Origin: Streptomyces iranensis
GTDB taxonomy: Bacteria; Actinomycetota; Actinomycetes; Streptomycetales; Streptomycetaceae
Direction of reading: 5' to 3'
DNA: 64,000 nucleotides
Assembly (NCBI RefSeq): GCF_017874715.1
Contig: NZ_JAGGLR010000014.1
Location: 248,001 to 312,000, forward strand
Positions 25,464 to 33,858 of this stretch are shown here, piece after piece (within the stretch, counting starts at the first letter, position 1; every line of letters begins with the position of its first letter). Both the position numbers and the translations under genes were made by a program. Under the pieces are notes generated by a model. The model was given only the letters and a program-made list of their open reading frames with translations. It searched no databases and had not been told where the DNA came from.

Positions 25464-26888
25464 TCAGCGGGCGGCGGTGAGCTGCCGCAGCCGGGCCAGC
25501 CACTCGGCAGTCTCGGGCAGATCGCGCACCTGAGTGCCGTAGTTGCCGCGGTTGTCGGGGGCGACGGGAGTGGTGGCGTCGATGACGAGCTTGTCGGTGA
25601 TACCGGGCGTGATGGCCTGCGGGGCCAGCTCCAGCACCGACAGATTGGGGATCCGTACCAGATCGCCCGCCGGGTTCATCTTCGTGGACAGCGCCCACAT
25701 CACCTGGGGGAGGTCGAACGGGTCGACGTCCTCGTCCACCACGATCACGGTGGCGGCGTAGCCGAGGCCGTGCGGTGTGGTCAGCACCCGCATGCCGACG
25801 GCCTTGGCGAAGCCGCCGTAGCGCTTCTTGGTGGACACGATGACCACCAGCCCGTGGGTGTACATCGCGTTGACCGCCTGGACCTCGGGGAAGTCGCGGC
25901 GCAGCTGCTTGTACAGCGGTACACAGGTGTTGGCGGCGATCAGATAGTCCACCTCGGTCCACGGCATGCCGAGGTAGAGGTGCTCGAAGATGGGGGCCGT
26001 GCGGTAGGAGATCCGGTCGATGCGGATGACCGGCATGTTCCGGCCGCCGGAGTAGTGGCCGGTGAACTCGCCGAACGGCCCCTCGATCTCCCGCTTGCGG
26101 CCCTCGACGACGCCCTCGATGACCACCTCGCTGCCCCACGGCACCGGCAGCCCGGTGAGCGGGGCCCGGGAGACCGGGGCGGGGGCGCCGCGCAGGGCAC
26201 CGGCCAGCTCGTACTCGTTCTGCTCGTACTCCATCGGGGTGGAGGCCACGATGGAGATCACCGGCTCATTGCCGAGCGCGATGGCCACGGGCAGATCCTC
26301 GCCCCGCTCCTCGGCGGCGTGCAGATGCTGGGCGATGTCATGCATCGGCACCGGCTGGATGGCGAGCGTGCGCCTGCCCTTGACCTCGATGCGGTAGATG
26401 CCGACGTTCTGCTTGCCGCTGTGCTCGGGGTCGGCGGGGTCCTTGGAGATCACGGCCGCCTTGTCGATGTAGAAGCCGCCGTCGCCGTCGTTGAGCCGGA
26501 TCAGCGGAAGCACCCGGAAGATATCGGCGTCCTCGCCCTCCAGGGTGTTCTCGGCCCACACCGGGTTCTCGCGCCACTCGGGAGCGACCGGGAAGGTGTC
26601 CCAGCGGCGGATGAACTCCTCCACCTGCTCCTTGGTGCCGGTTTCCTTGGGCAGGCCGAGCGCGAGCGCGTGATTGGCCCAGGAGCCGTGCACATTGAGC
26701 GCGATCCGCGCGTCGGTGAAGCCCTTGACGCGGTCGAAGTACAGGGCGGGGGCGTGGCCGCCCAGGCGCGGGGCGGCGTTCGCGGCGGCGGCGATGTCCG
26801 GCTCGGGCATCACCTCGTCGTCGATGTGCAGCAGCTGACCCTCCTTCCGGAGGGTGTCGAGGAAGCCGCGGAAGTCGTCGTGGGCCAT
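25464..26888 (-). CDS. vdcC: UbiD-family non-oxidative hydroxyarylic acid decarboxylase subunit C
   Basis: A 474-residue UbiD-type enzyme, which uses prenylated FMN to remove CO2 from aromatic acids such as vanillate or 4-hydroxybenzoate. Family landmarks are visible: NVGIYRIEVKGRRTLAIQ in the cofactor region, the E-(x)-E region PMEYEQNEYELAGALRG, and the Arg/Glu-bearing EGPFGEFTGHYSGGRNMPVI. Length matches characterised VdcC/ShdC proteins. It is the middle gene of vdcBCD. Vanillate to guaiacol is the best-known Streptomyces reaction, but 4-hydroxybenzoate to phenol is equally possible by sequence. Confidence 0.93.
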   Translation of the reverse strand: MAHDDFRGFLDTLRKEGQLLHIDDEVMPEPDIAAAANAAPRLGGHAPALYFDRVKGFTDARIALNVHGSWANHALALGLPKETGTKEQVEEFIRRWDTFPVAPEWRENPVWAENTLEGEDADIFRVLPLIRLNDGDGGFYIDKAAVISKDPADPEHSGKQNVGIYRIEVKGRRTLAIQPVPMHDIAQHLHAAEERGEDLPVAIALGNEPVISIVASTPMEYEQNEYELAGALRGAPAPVSRAPLTGLPVPWGSEVVIEGVVEGRKREIEGPFGEFTGHYSGGRNMPVIRIDRISYRTAPIFEHLYLGMPWTEVDYLIAANTCVPLYKQLRRDFPEVQAVNAMYTHGLVVIVSTKKRYGGFAKAVGMRVLTTPHGLGYAATVIVVDEDVDPFDLPQVMWALSTKMNPAGDLVRIPNLSVLELAPQAITPGITDKLVIDATTPVAPDNRGNYGTQVRDLPETAEWLARLRQLTAAR

Positions 26889-26919
26889 GGGAACTCCAAG
26901 GGGGTGAGGGGTGGGGGAA

Positions 26920-27513
26920 TCAGGCGGCGGTGGGCTTCGGGCCGCGGGCCGCGCGCATGCCTTCCCACCGCTTGGCGGCGGGCGCGGGCAGGTCGAACTG
27001 GTCGAGGAGGCGGGCCGTGAGGTGGTCGACGATGTCGTCCACCGACCGGGGGTGGTTGTAGAAGGCGGGCATGGGCGGGACCATCCGCACGCCCATCCGG
27101 GAGAGCGCCAGCATGTTCTCGAGGTGGATCTCGCTGAGCGGGGTCTCCCTCGGTACGAGGACGAGCCGGCGCCGCTCCTTGAGGACCACGTCCGCGGCGC
27201 GGCCCACCAGCCCGTCCGCGTAGCCGGCGCGGATCCCGGCGAGGGTCTTCATCGAGCACGGCGCGATGATCATGCCGTCGGTGCGGAAGGAGCCGGAGGA
27301 GATGGTGGCGCCCTGGTCCTCGGGGGAGTGGGTCACATCGGCGAGCCCGGCCACCTCGCGGGCGGATCGGCCGGTCTCCAGCTCGATCGTGGTGCGTGCC
27401 CAGCGGCTGAGCACCAGATGGGTCTCCACCTCGGGCAGTTCGGCCAGCGTCTCCAGCAGCCGGACGCCGAACACGGCACCCGTTGCTCCTGTCATGCCCA
27501 CGATCAATCGCAC
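26920..27513 (-). CDS. vdcB: UbiX-family flavin prenyltransferase (decarboxylase subunit B)
   Basis: A 197-residue flavoprotein of the UbiX/Pad1 class. The FMN site MTGATGAVFGVRLLETL opens the protein, SSGSFRTDGMIIAPCSMKTL is the central conserved block, and LVLVPRETPLSEIHLENML carries the conserved Arg-Glu of the prenyl-phosphate site. It makes the prenylated FMN cofactor used by the neighbouring VdcC. It is the first gene of the minus-strand operon and is divergent from the AraC regulator, separated by about 150 bases with an inverted repeat. Confidence 0.93.
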   Translation of the reverse strand: MRLIVGMTGATGAVFGVRLLETLAELPEVETHLVLSRWARTTIELETGRSAREVAGLADVTHSPEDQGATISSGSFRTDGMIIAPCSMKTLAGIRAGYADGLVGRAADVVLKERRRLVLVPRETPLSEIHLENMLALSRMGVRMVPPMPAFYNHPRSVDDIVDHLTARLLDQFDLPAPAAKRWEGMRAARGPKPTAA

Positions 27514-27568
27514 GGCGGCGCGCTCCCTCGGCTGCTTCGGATGGAATGCTCTCGGCGAAAGGGGAAGC

Positions 27569-27596
27569 GGTGACCGCGGGGACTCTTTCGGTCACC
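27569..27596. promoter_or_regulatory. Inverted repeat between vdcB and the AraC gene
   Basis: GGTGACC (27569-27575) and GGTCACC (27590-27596) form a perfect 7-bp inverted repeat with 14 bases between arms, in the middle of the divergent spacer 27514-27664. It is the best operator candidate for regulation of vdcBCD. Confidence 0.45.
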
Positions 27597-27664
27597 CGTT
27601 CACCACAACGCACTCCACGCTAGATGCGGACCAGGACACACCAGCCGTACACTGAAGACGCGCT

Positions 27665-28555
27665 ATGGACAGAAACGGACACCGTGATGTCACCGAGGTT
27701 CCGTTCCGGCCCTCCGTGGGAGCCCCGCCGGGAGCGGCCGTCCTGGACTTCCCCGGACTCGCCGCCCGCGCCCGGAGCCATGGCCTCGATGTCCACGCCC
27801 CGATGCGGCTCGCCTTCCACCAGCTGATCACCGTGCGCTCCGGGACGCTGCGCTGCTCGGTGGACTTCACCGAGCACGAGCTGACCGAGGGCGGCTGGAT
27901 GTGGGTGCGCCCCGGACAGATCCACCAGTTCCGGTCCGCCCTCGGCGCGGCGGACGGCACCGCCGTGCTCTTCCCGTCCGGCTATCTCGGCGCCGCCACC
28001 GCCGCGGTCGCCCGGCTGGACCGGCCCGCGCCCCGGTCCCCGCTGATGATGCCCGAGGGCGCCGACGCCGAGGCCGTCCGTGGCGTCCTGGACCTGCTGG
28101 AGCGCGCGTACCGGACGGTGTCCGGGCCGCTGGAGGCGCATGTCGAGGTGGTGCGCCACCTCGTCGCCGTCCTCGTGCTGCGGCTGGCTCATCTGCCCGG
28201 CGCCCAGAGCGGGGACACGGCGGGCAGCGAGGCGTTCCGCCGCTTCCAGCAGGCCGTGGAGCGCGACTACGCCCGCACCCACCGGGTGGAGGACTACGCG
28301 GACCGGCTGGGCTACAGCGTCCGCACGCTGACCCGGGCCACCCACGCCACCGTGGGATGCGGCGCCAAGCGGTTCATCGACGACCGGGTGCTGCTCGAGG
28401 CCAAGCGGCTGCTGGTGCACACCGATCTGTCCGCCACGGCCATCGGCGAGCGGCTGGGCTTCCCGGACGCCACCATCTTCACCAAGTTCTTCCGGCGGCG
28501 CTCGGGCGAGACCCCGGCCGGGTTCCGCATCCGCGCCTCGGGCGCGCGGCGCTGA
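27665..28555 (+). CDS. AraC-family regulator divergent from vdcBCD
   Basis: A 296-residue AraC/XylS-type protein. The N-terminal cupin-like sensing domain (residues 30-110, FHQLITVRSGTLRCSVDFTE; GGWMWVRPGQIHQF) is followed by a linker and two helix-turn-helix motifs at the C-terminus (RVEDYADRLGYSVRTLTRAT and LSATAIGERLGFPDATIFTK, then FFRRRSGETPAGFR). It most likely activates vdcBCD in response to the aromatic acid substrate. ATG 27665 is the first start after the spacer. Its stop codon is the start of a 27-bp tandem duplication. Confidence 0.9.
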   Translation: MDRNGHRDVTEVPFRPSVGAPPGAAVLDFPGLAARARSHGLDVHAPMRLAFHQLITVRSGTLRCSVDFTEHELTEGGWMWVRPGQIHQFRSALGAADGTAVLFPSGYLGAATAAVARLDRPAPRSPLMMPEGADAEAVRGVLDLLERAYRTVSGPLEAHVEVVRHLVAVLVLRLAHLPGAQSGDTAGSEAFRRFQQAVERDYARTHRVEDYADRLGYSVRTLTRATHATVGCGAKRFIDDRVLLEAKRLLVHTDLSATAIGERLGFPDATIFTKFFRRRSGETPAGFRIRASGARR

Positions 28556-28606
28556 CGGCCCGAGCGCCATATGTGATGTTGACGGCCCGAGCGCCACATG
28601 TGATGG
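28553..28606. repeat. 27-bp tandem duplication starting at the AraC stop codon
   Basis: Two 27-bp units (28553-28579 and 28580-28606) differ at two positions. The first base of unit 1 is the T of the TGA stop. The pattern parallels the repeats at 1263 and 31931. Confidence 0.9.
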
Positions 28607-28618
28607 GGAGAAACGCCG

Positions 28619-28651
28619 CGCGCCCGCCCGGCGGGGAGCCGGACGGGCGCG
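28619..28651. terminator. Bidirectional hairpin terminator
   Basis: CGCGCCCG plus CCGGC pair with GCCGG plus CGGGCGCG around a GGGGA loop, one internal mismatch. It stands between the convergent AraC gene (ends 28555) and phospholipase C gene (ends 28676). Confidence 0.8.
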
Positions 28652-28675
28652 TGACGAGGGGCCGGTGGCGGAGGC

Positions 28676-30736
28676 TCAGTCCGCCGAGAGCGCGGGGTCG
28701 CTCATCCCCGCTCGGCCGGTCTCCACATGCCCGGCCAGCCGGCGCAGATAGCCGCTGTCGTGGTCGGAGACCACCGACAGGTCGTACCACTGGTGGCTGC
28801 GCCCGGTCCGTGCGGTGTGCGCCACCCGCGCGCCCGGCAGGAGCCGGTAGTCCACCGGCTTCTCCTGGTGGTAGCCGTCCGTGACGGTGAGCCGCACCGT
28901 CGCGTTGCCCTGGTTGACGAGGGTCAGCTCGACCTCCCCGGTCGCCCGGTCGTGACGGGCGCTCACCTCGGGGCCTTCGCCGGTGGCGTGGCCGGTGGAG
29001 TGGCGCAGGAAACCGGCCGGACCGTGCACCTGGAGGTCATAGGCGCCGTTGTCCGCCGAGGAGCGCTGCCAGTTGCCGGACAGCCGCTTGCCCGCCTCGA
29101 CGGTGTAGCCCCACGGCCCGCCCTCATGGCTCGCGGAGGTCACGTGGAAGTGCGCGGCGGTGCCCGTGCCGTGGTGGACGAAGTCGACCCGCAGACCGCC
29201 GTCGGCGCCGGTCGTGGCATCGGCCGACAGGTCGTACGGCAGCGGCCTGGCAGGGCGCAGCCCGGACTCCTGCCGGGGCAGCGAGGGATTCGCCGGGAGC
29301 GCCGGTACGTAGTCCGGGTGCCGCTCGTTGTCCTTGGGCCGGTAGCCGCTGGTGTCCGGCAGGGCCGGGACCTTCACATCGGTCCGGGAGAAGTCGAAGG
29401 CCTCGGTCAGGTCGCCGCACACCGCCCGCCGCCACGGCGAGATGTTCGGCTCCTCGACGCCGAAGCGCCGTTCCATGAGCCGGATGACCGAGGTGTGGTC
29501 CAGTGTCTGCGAGCACACCCAGCCGCCCTTGCTCCACGGCGACACCACCAGCATCGGCACCCGCTGCCCCAGCCCGTACGGGCCCGCGGGCTGCGCGGAG
29601 GAGCCGGGGTACAGCTCCCCGGTGGTGTCCACGGTGGAGGCGCCCCGCTCGGCGGCGGGCGCGTACGGCGGCACCACGTGGTCGAAGAAGCCGTCGTTCT
29701 CGTCGTAGGTGATGAGCAGCGCGGTCCTGCTCCACACCTCGGGGTCGGAGGTGAGCGCGTCCAGCACCTGGGCGACGTACCAGGCACCGTAGTTGGCGGG
29801 CCAGTTGGGGTGCTCGGTGAAGGCTTCGGGGGCCGCGATCCAGGAGATCTGCGGCAGCTTCCCGGCCTGCACATCGGCGCGCAGGACGTCGAAGAAGCCG
29901 TCGCCGTATCTGGCGTCGGTACCGGTGCGGGCCTTGTCGTACAGCGGGTCGCCGGGCTTGGCGTCGCGGTACTGGTTGAAGTACAGCAGCGAGTTGTCGC
30001 CGTAGTTGCCGCGGTAGGCGTCGTCGATCCAGCCCCAGCCGCCCTCGGCGTCGAGCCCGTCGCCGATGTCCTGGTAGATCTTCCAGGAGACCCCGGCCTG
30101 CTCCAGGCGCTCGGGGTAGGTGGTCCAGCCGTAGCCGGCCTCCGCGTTGTCCAGCACCGGGCCGCCGCCCTTGCCGTCATTCCCGGTGTAACCGGACCAC
30201 AGGTAGTAGCGGTTGGGGTCCGTGGAGCCGATGAGCGAGCAGTGGTAGGCGTCGCAGATGGTGAAGGCGTCGGCCAGCGCGTAGTGGAACGGAATGTCCT
30301 CGCGGGTCAGATACGCCATGGTGGTGGCCGACTTCGACGGGACCCACTTGTCGTACGCGCCGTCGTTGAACGCCACATGGCCGTCGCCCCAGCCGTGCGG
30401 CAGATCCTGGAGGAACTGCAGTCCGAGGTCGTTCACCTCGGGACGGAACGGCAGGACCTCCTTGGAGCCGTCGGACTGGTGCCACACCGGCTTGCCGCCC
30501 GGCAGCCGCACCGGCCGCGGATCGCCGAATCCCCGTACCCCGCGCAGGGTGCCGAAGTAGTGGTCGAAGGAACGGTTCTCCTGCATCAGTACGACGATGT
30601 GCTCGATGTCCCGCAGGCTTCCGGTCCGGCGGTTCGCCGGAATCTCCGCGGCGCGCGCGATGCTGGCGGAGAGCAGGGACATCGCCGTGCCGGTACCGGC
30701 GAGTTGCATGAATCTTCGACGGTCTATGGAGGTCAT
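28676..30736 (-). CDS. Tat-exported phosphocholine-specific phospholipase C
   Basis: A 686-residue enzyme. The start ATG 30736 gives a twin-arginine signal (SIDRRRFMQLAGTG) ending at RAAEIP. The catalytic phosphoesterase domain covers about residues 40-480: EHIVVLMQENRSFDHYFGTL is the hallmark metal/nucleophile region, with LIGSTDPNRYYLWSGYTG and LLITYDENDGFFDHVVPP as further active-site blocks. Two C-terminal DUF756 domains follow (from about residue 500). It hydrolyses phosphatidylcholine or sphingomyelin outside the cell and in many bacteria is made under phosphate limitation; a PiT transporter lies elsewhere in the window. I found no clear Pho box upstream. Confidence 0.92.
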   Translation of the reverse strand: MTSIDRRRFMQLAGTGTAMSLLSASIARAAEIPANRRTGSLRDIEHIVVLMQENRSFDHYFGTLRGVRGFGDPRPVRLPGGKPVWHQSDGSKEVLPFRPEVNDLGLQFLQDLPHGWGDGHVAFNDGAYDKWVPSKSATTMAYLTREDIPFHYALADAFTICDAYHCSLIGSTDPNRYYLWSGYTGNDGKGGGPVLDNAEAGYGWTTYPERLEQAGVSWKIYQDIGDGLDAEGGWGWIDDAYRGNYGDNSLLYFNQYRDAKPGDPLYDKARTGTDARYGDGFFDVLRADVQAGKLPQISWIAAPEAFTEHPNWPANYGAWYVAQVLDALTSDPEVWSRTALLITYDENDGFFDHVVPPYAPAAERGASTVDTTGELYPGSSAQPAGPYGLGQRVPMLVVSPWSKGGWVCSQTLDHTSVIRLMERRFGVEEPNISPWRRAVCGDLTEAFDFSRTDVKVPALPDTSGYRPKDNERHPDYVPALPANPSLPRQESGLRPARPLPYDLSADATTGADGGLRVDFVHHGTGTAAHFHVTSASHEGGPWGYTVEAGKRLSGNWQRSSADNGAYDLQVHGPAGFLRHSTGHATGEGPEVSARHDRATGEVELTLVNQGNATVRLTVTDGYHQEKPVDYRLLPGARVAHTARTGRSHQWYDLSVVSDHDSGYLRRLAGHVETGRAGMSDPALSAD

Positions 30737-31127
30737 GACGCTCCGGTCTCCTGTGGCGTTCGAAGGGAAGCGGGGGAACCGGTGCAGTCTCTTCCGCCAA
30801 GACGGTACGGACAACGGCACTGGGGCGAAACGGCGGGAAAGCCTCCGTAAATCTTGGTCGTGGGCCGAATCCTTGCCGCGGGCCCTCCCGCATGCCCATA
30901 CGGCCATGAACCGGACCGATGTGACGTACGACGCACCGGATGAACCGGCATCCATGGAGACGAACTCCGTTTCGCCATGCCGAGGAAGGGCACGCGAACA
31001 GTGTGCTTCGGACCGGAGGCACGCCATGGGAGCAGCCCGGCTGCGAACGGCGTGTCCACGGTCGCCCGAGTTGTCCGGATTGCCAGAGCCTGTGGTGACA
31101 CCGACGACAGCCCAAGGGAGACCGCCC
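30737..31127. other. Divergent promoter region between phospholipase C and the sigma factor
   Basis: About 390 bases with no supported gene. Promoters for both flanking genes must lie here. I looked for GTTCACC-type Pho boxes and a SigB-type GTTT/GGGTAT promoter and saw none that is convincing. Confidence 0.5.
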
Positions 31128-31934
31128 ATGACGTCCGTACGAGCACACCCCCGAACACACCCCAAGCACGCACACGACGACGCCCCCGACACCTCCGCCG
31201 ACTTCCGCCGGATCGCCGACCTGCCGGACGGTCAGGAGAGGGAGGCCCTGCGGCAGGATGTCGTCCGGGCCTGGATGCCGATGGCCGAGCGCATCGCCTC
31301 ACAGTTCCGCAACCGCGGTGAAAGCTCCGAGGATCTGCGGCAGGTGGCCATGGTCGGCCTGGTCAAGGCGGTCAAGCGCTATGAGCCGGACCGGGGTTCG
31401 GCCTTCGAGAGCTACGCCGTCCCGACCGTGGTCGGGGAGGTCAAGCGGCACTTCCGCGACCACATGTGGGGCCTGCACGTCCCGCGCCGGGTCCAGGAGC
31501 TGCGCAACCGGGTCCGCACCGCCATCCAGGAGCTGACCCGCTCACCGGACGACCGTTCACCCAGCGTCAAGGACATCGCCCGGCACACCGGCATGACCGA
31601 GGAGGACGTCCTCGTCGGCATGGAGGCGATCGACAGCTTCCGCACGCTGTCGCTGGACGCCGCACTGCGTGGCGCCGACGACGGCTACGCACTGGTGGAC
31701 ACCCTCGGCGCCACCGAGACCTCCTACGAGCGGGTGGTCCAGCGCGAATCCCTCAAGCCGTGCCTGCGCAGGCTTCCCGAGCGCGAGCGGGAGATCCTCT
31801 ATCTGCGATTCTTCTGCGACGAGACCCAGAGCCGGATCGCCGATCGGCTCGGCATCTCCCAGATGCATGTCTCCCGGCTCATCAACCGCACCTGCGCCCG
31901 CCTGGGCCAGGAGGTCGGCGCCCGTGCCGCGTGA
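31128..31934 (+). CDS. SigB/SigF-subfamily RNA polymerase sigma factor
   Basis: A 268-residue sigma-70 family protein of the stress/differentiation (group 3) type. Region 2 is seen in LRQVAMVGLVKAVKRYEPDR and AFESYAVPTVVGEVKRHFRD (residues 70-115), region 3 in DIARHTGMTEEDVLVGMEAI, and region 4 helix-turn-helix in RLPEREREILYLRFFCDETQ and IADRLGISQMHVSRLINRT. ATG 31128 follows AAGGGAG. Streptomyces carry several of these, usually controlled by an RsbW-type anti-sigma factor; none is adjacent here, so control must come from elsewhere. Its stop codon lies in a tandem repeat. Confidence 0.93.
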   Translation: MTSVRAHPRTHPKHAHDDAPDTSADFRRIADLPDGQEREALRQDVVRAWMPMAERIASQFRNRGESSEDLRQVAMVGLVKAVKRYEPDRGSAFESYAVPTVVGEVKRHFRDHMWGLHVPRRVQELRNRVRTAIQELTRSPDDRSPSVKDIARHTGMTEEDVLVGMEAIDSFRTLSLDAALRGADDGYALVDTLGATETSYERVVQRESLKPCLRRLPEREREILYLRFFCDETQSRIADRLGISQMHVSRLINRTCARLGQEVGARAA

Positions 31935-31984
31935 CGCCCACGCCCCCGGCGGCCCGTGTGACGCCCACGCCCCCGGCGGCCACG
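31931..31984. repeat. 27-bp tandem duplication across the sigma factor stop codon
   Basis: Units 31931-31957 and 31958-31984 are nearly identical, and the first contains the TGA stop at 31932-31934. It resembles the duplications behind the LysR and AraC genes. The remainder of 31985-32033 shows nothing else. Confidence 0.9.
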
Positions 31985-32033
31985 GCCGCGTGCCCGGACG
32001 CCGTGAGCGGGGCGCGTCTCATCAGCCGCCCGA

Positions 32034-32432
32034 TCAGCCGCCCGGCCCCGCTCCCCGCTCCCCGGCCCGCTCCTCGGCGCATACGACGCACAGCTCCGCG
32101 TGGGGCAGGGCCAGCGCCCGCTCCCGGCCCTGAGGCCGGCCGCACCGCGTGCAGATCCCGAAGGATCCGCCGCGCAGCCGGTCCAGCGCCGCGACGGTCC
32201 GCTCCAGCAGGGCCGCGTCCGTCTCCGCTCGCGAGTGCAGCTCCCTGAGCGTCACGGCCTTGGCCCCGGTGTCCGCGGCGTCGAGATCGCAGTCCGCGCG
32301 CAGCGCCGACGCGGTCTCCTCGTTCCGGGCGAGCCGCGACCGCAGCCGGTCCGCCTGCTCCGACAGCCGGACCGCGGCCTCCTCCAGGTCCCCGGGCCGC
32401 AGCGGGCTCTCACCCGTCTCCGCTCTGTTCAT
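32034..32432 (-). CDS. DksA/TraR-type C4 zinc-finger protein
   Basis: A 132-residue protein with an N-terminal helical region (residues 15-95, heptad-like LSEQADRLRSRLARNEETAS) and a C-terminal zinc finger CTRCGRPQGRERALALPHAE followed by LCVVC. This is the DksA/TraR arrangement; such proteins enter the secondary channel of RNA polymerase, and the Streptomyces set is large and mostly uncharacterised. ATG 32432 begins MNRAETGES; an upstream start would add a low-complexity basic stretch. It is convergent with the sigma factor gene. Confidence 0.85.
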   Translation of the reverse strand: MNRAETGESPLRPGDLEEAAVRLSEQADRLRSRLARNEETASALRADCDLDAADTGAKAVTLRELHSRAETDAALLERTVAALDRLRGGSFGICTRCGRPQGRERALALPHAELCVVCAEERAGERGAGPGG

Positions 32433-32517
32433 CCGCCGCACCTCCCTGTGCGTCCGCCCCTCCGGGTCCCCACCCCGGCCACGGTCACTCATGGCGACGC
32501 ACGCCTATCGTTGAGAT

Positions 32518-33630
32518 ATGCACGACACGGCGGTGACGCTGTTCCTCTGCGGCGATGTGATGCTCGCCCGCGGTGTCGACCAGATCCTGCCGCATCCGGG
32601 CGATCCGGAGCTCCACGAGCCCTACATCCACGACTCCCGGGCCTATGTGGAGCTGGCCGAGGAGGCCAACGGCCCGATTCCGTGCCCGGTGGACTTCTCC
32701 TGGCCCTGGGGCGACGCCCTGGCGGTGCTGGACGAGGAGGCGCCCGAGGTACGGGTGCTCAACCTGGAGACGAGCGTCACCCGCAGTGATGAGTTCGCCC
32801 CGGGGAAGGACGTCCACTACCGGATGAGCCCGGACAACCTCCCCTGTCTGGCCGCGGTCCGGCCCGATGTCTGCGTCCTGGCCAACAACCATGTGCTCGA
32901 CGGCGGCCGGCGCGGGCTCGACGAGACGCTCGACTCCCTGGCCGCCGCCGGGCTCCGGGTGGCCGGAGCGGGCCGTGACGCGGCCGCCGCGCGGCGCCCC
33001 GCCGTCGTTCCCGCCGGGGACCACCGCCGGGTGCTGGTCTTCTCGTTCGGCGCGGCCTCCAGCGGCATCCCGGATCGGTGGGCCGCGGCCGACAACCGGC
33101 CCGGGGTCGACTTCCTGCCCGAGCTGTCCGACGCCCGCGCGTACGCGATCACCGTCCGCGTACGGCAGCTCAAGCGCCCCGGCGACCTCGCCGTCGCCTC
33201 GGTCCACTGGGGCGGCAACTGGGGGTACGGCGTCTCACCGGACCAGATCCACTTCGCCCACGCCCTGATCGACGGCGGTGTGGACCTCGTCCACGGCCAC
33301 TCCTCCCATCACCCCCGCCCCCTCGAGGTGTACCGCGGCAAGCTGGTCCTCTACGGCTGTGGCGACATGGTCGACGACTACGAGGGCATCGGCGGCTATG
33401 AGCGGTACCGCGACGATCTGCGGCTGCTCTACTTCCCCGAGCTCGACCCGGACACCGGCCGCCTGGTCAGCCTGCGCATGGTGCCCCTGCGGTCACGGCG
33501 GATGCGGCTGGAGCGCACCGGCCACGACGACGCCGCATGGCTGGGCGGAACCCTCGACCGGGTCGGGGCCTTCCTCGGCTCGCACATCGACGTCCGGCCC
33601 GACGACGTCCTCACCCTGCGCCGGCCCTGA
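32518..33630 (+). CDS. CapA-family (poly-gamma-glutamate capsule type) metallophosphoesterase-like protein
   Basis: A 370-residue protein of the PGA_cap/CapA family with the metallophosphatase-like core: FLCGDVMLARGVDQ at the start, LNLETSVTRSDEF, LANNHVLDGG (the family N-N-H motif), SVHWGGNWGY and HGHSSHHPRPLEVYRG. No signal peptide or membrane span is seen, so it is probably cytoplasmic, unlike capsule-linked CapA. No other capsule gene adjoins it. ATG 32518 has only a weak GAG upstream. Its TGA stop (33628-33630) directly abuts a transposon-like element. Confidence 0.88.
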   Translation: MHDTAVTLFLCGDVMLARGVDQILPHPGDPELHEPYIHDSRAYVELAEEANGPIPCPVDFSWPWGDALAVLDEEAPEVRVLNLETSVTRSDEFAPGKDVHYRMSPDNLPCLAAVRPDVCVLANNHVLDGGRRGLDETLDSLAAAGLRVAGAGRDAAAARRPAVVPAGDHRRVLVFSFGAASSGIPDRWAAADNRPGVDFLPELSDARAYAITVRVRQLKRPGDLAVASVHWGGNWGYGVSPDQIHFAHALIDGGVDLVHGHSSHHPRPLEVYRGKLVLYGCGDMVDDYEGIGGYERYRDDLRLLYFPELDPDTGRLVSLRMVPLRSRRMRLERTGHDDAAWLGGTLDRVGAFLGSHIDVRPDDVLTLRRP

Positions 33631-33845
33631 GAGCCTGTGTCATATCCCCGGCCGGGCGTGCGGCGTCTGGCACGCTCCCCCAGCTACCGCTGGGAGGTGC
33701 CCCCTCTCGCCGCGTTGCCGAAACGCCCATGTGGCTCCGCCACGAGGGCGCTCCGGCGCCTTGCGATCGCACGCTCCCCCAGCTACCGCTGGGAGGTGCC
33801 CCCTGACGCCGCACGCTGATCCGGCCGGGGATATGACACAGGCTC
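33631..33845. mobile_element. MITE-like element, copy A (215 bp)
   Basis: Ends are GAGCCTGTGTCATATCCCC (reading in from 33631) and its reverse complement (ending 33845), a perfect terminal inverted repeat of about 21 bp. It is flanked by TGA on both sides (33628-33630, the capA stop, and 33846-33848), as expected for a 3-bp target duplication. The interior has no real gene; it carries two copies of a CCCAGC-TACC-GCTGGG hairpin motif. It lies between convergent genes (capA and the YbhN-like gene), where its structure may terminate transcription. Confidence 0.85.
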
Positions 33846-33858
33846 TGACCCCGCCGGG

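Noticed and set aside
23803..26139. 778-residue open frame on the minus strand
   Set aside because: It runs across the P450 and the vdcC gene in wrong frames; composition is Arg/Gly/His-rich as expected for antisense of GC-rich genes, and it has no family resemblance.
28727..30850. 707-residue open frame on the plus strand
   Set aside because: It is antisense to the phospholipase C, whose catalytic motifs and Tat signal are clear on the minus strand.
30737..31127. Pho box searched upstream of phospholipase C
   Set aside because: No direct repeats of GTTCACC type with the required spacing were seen.
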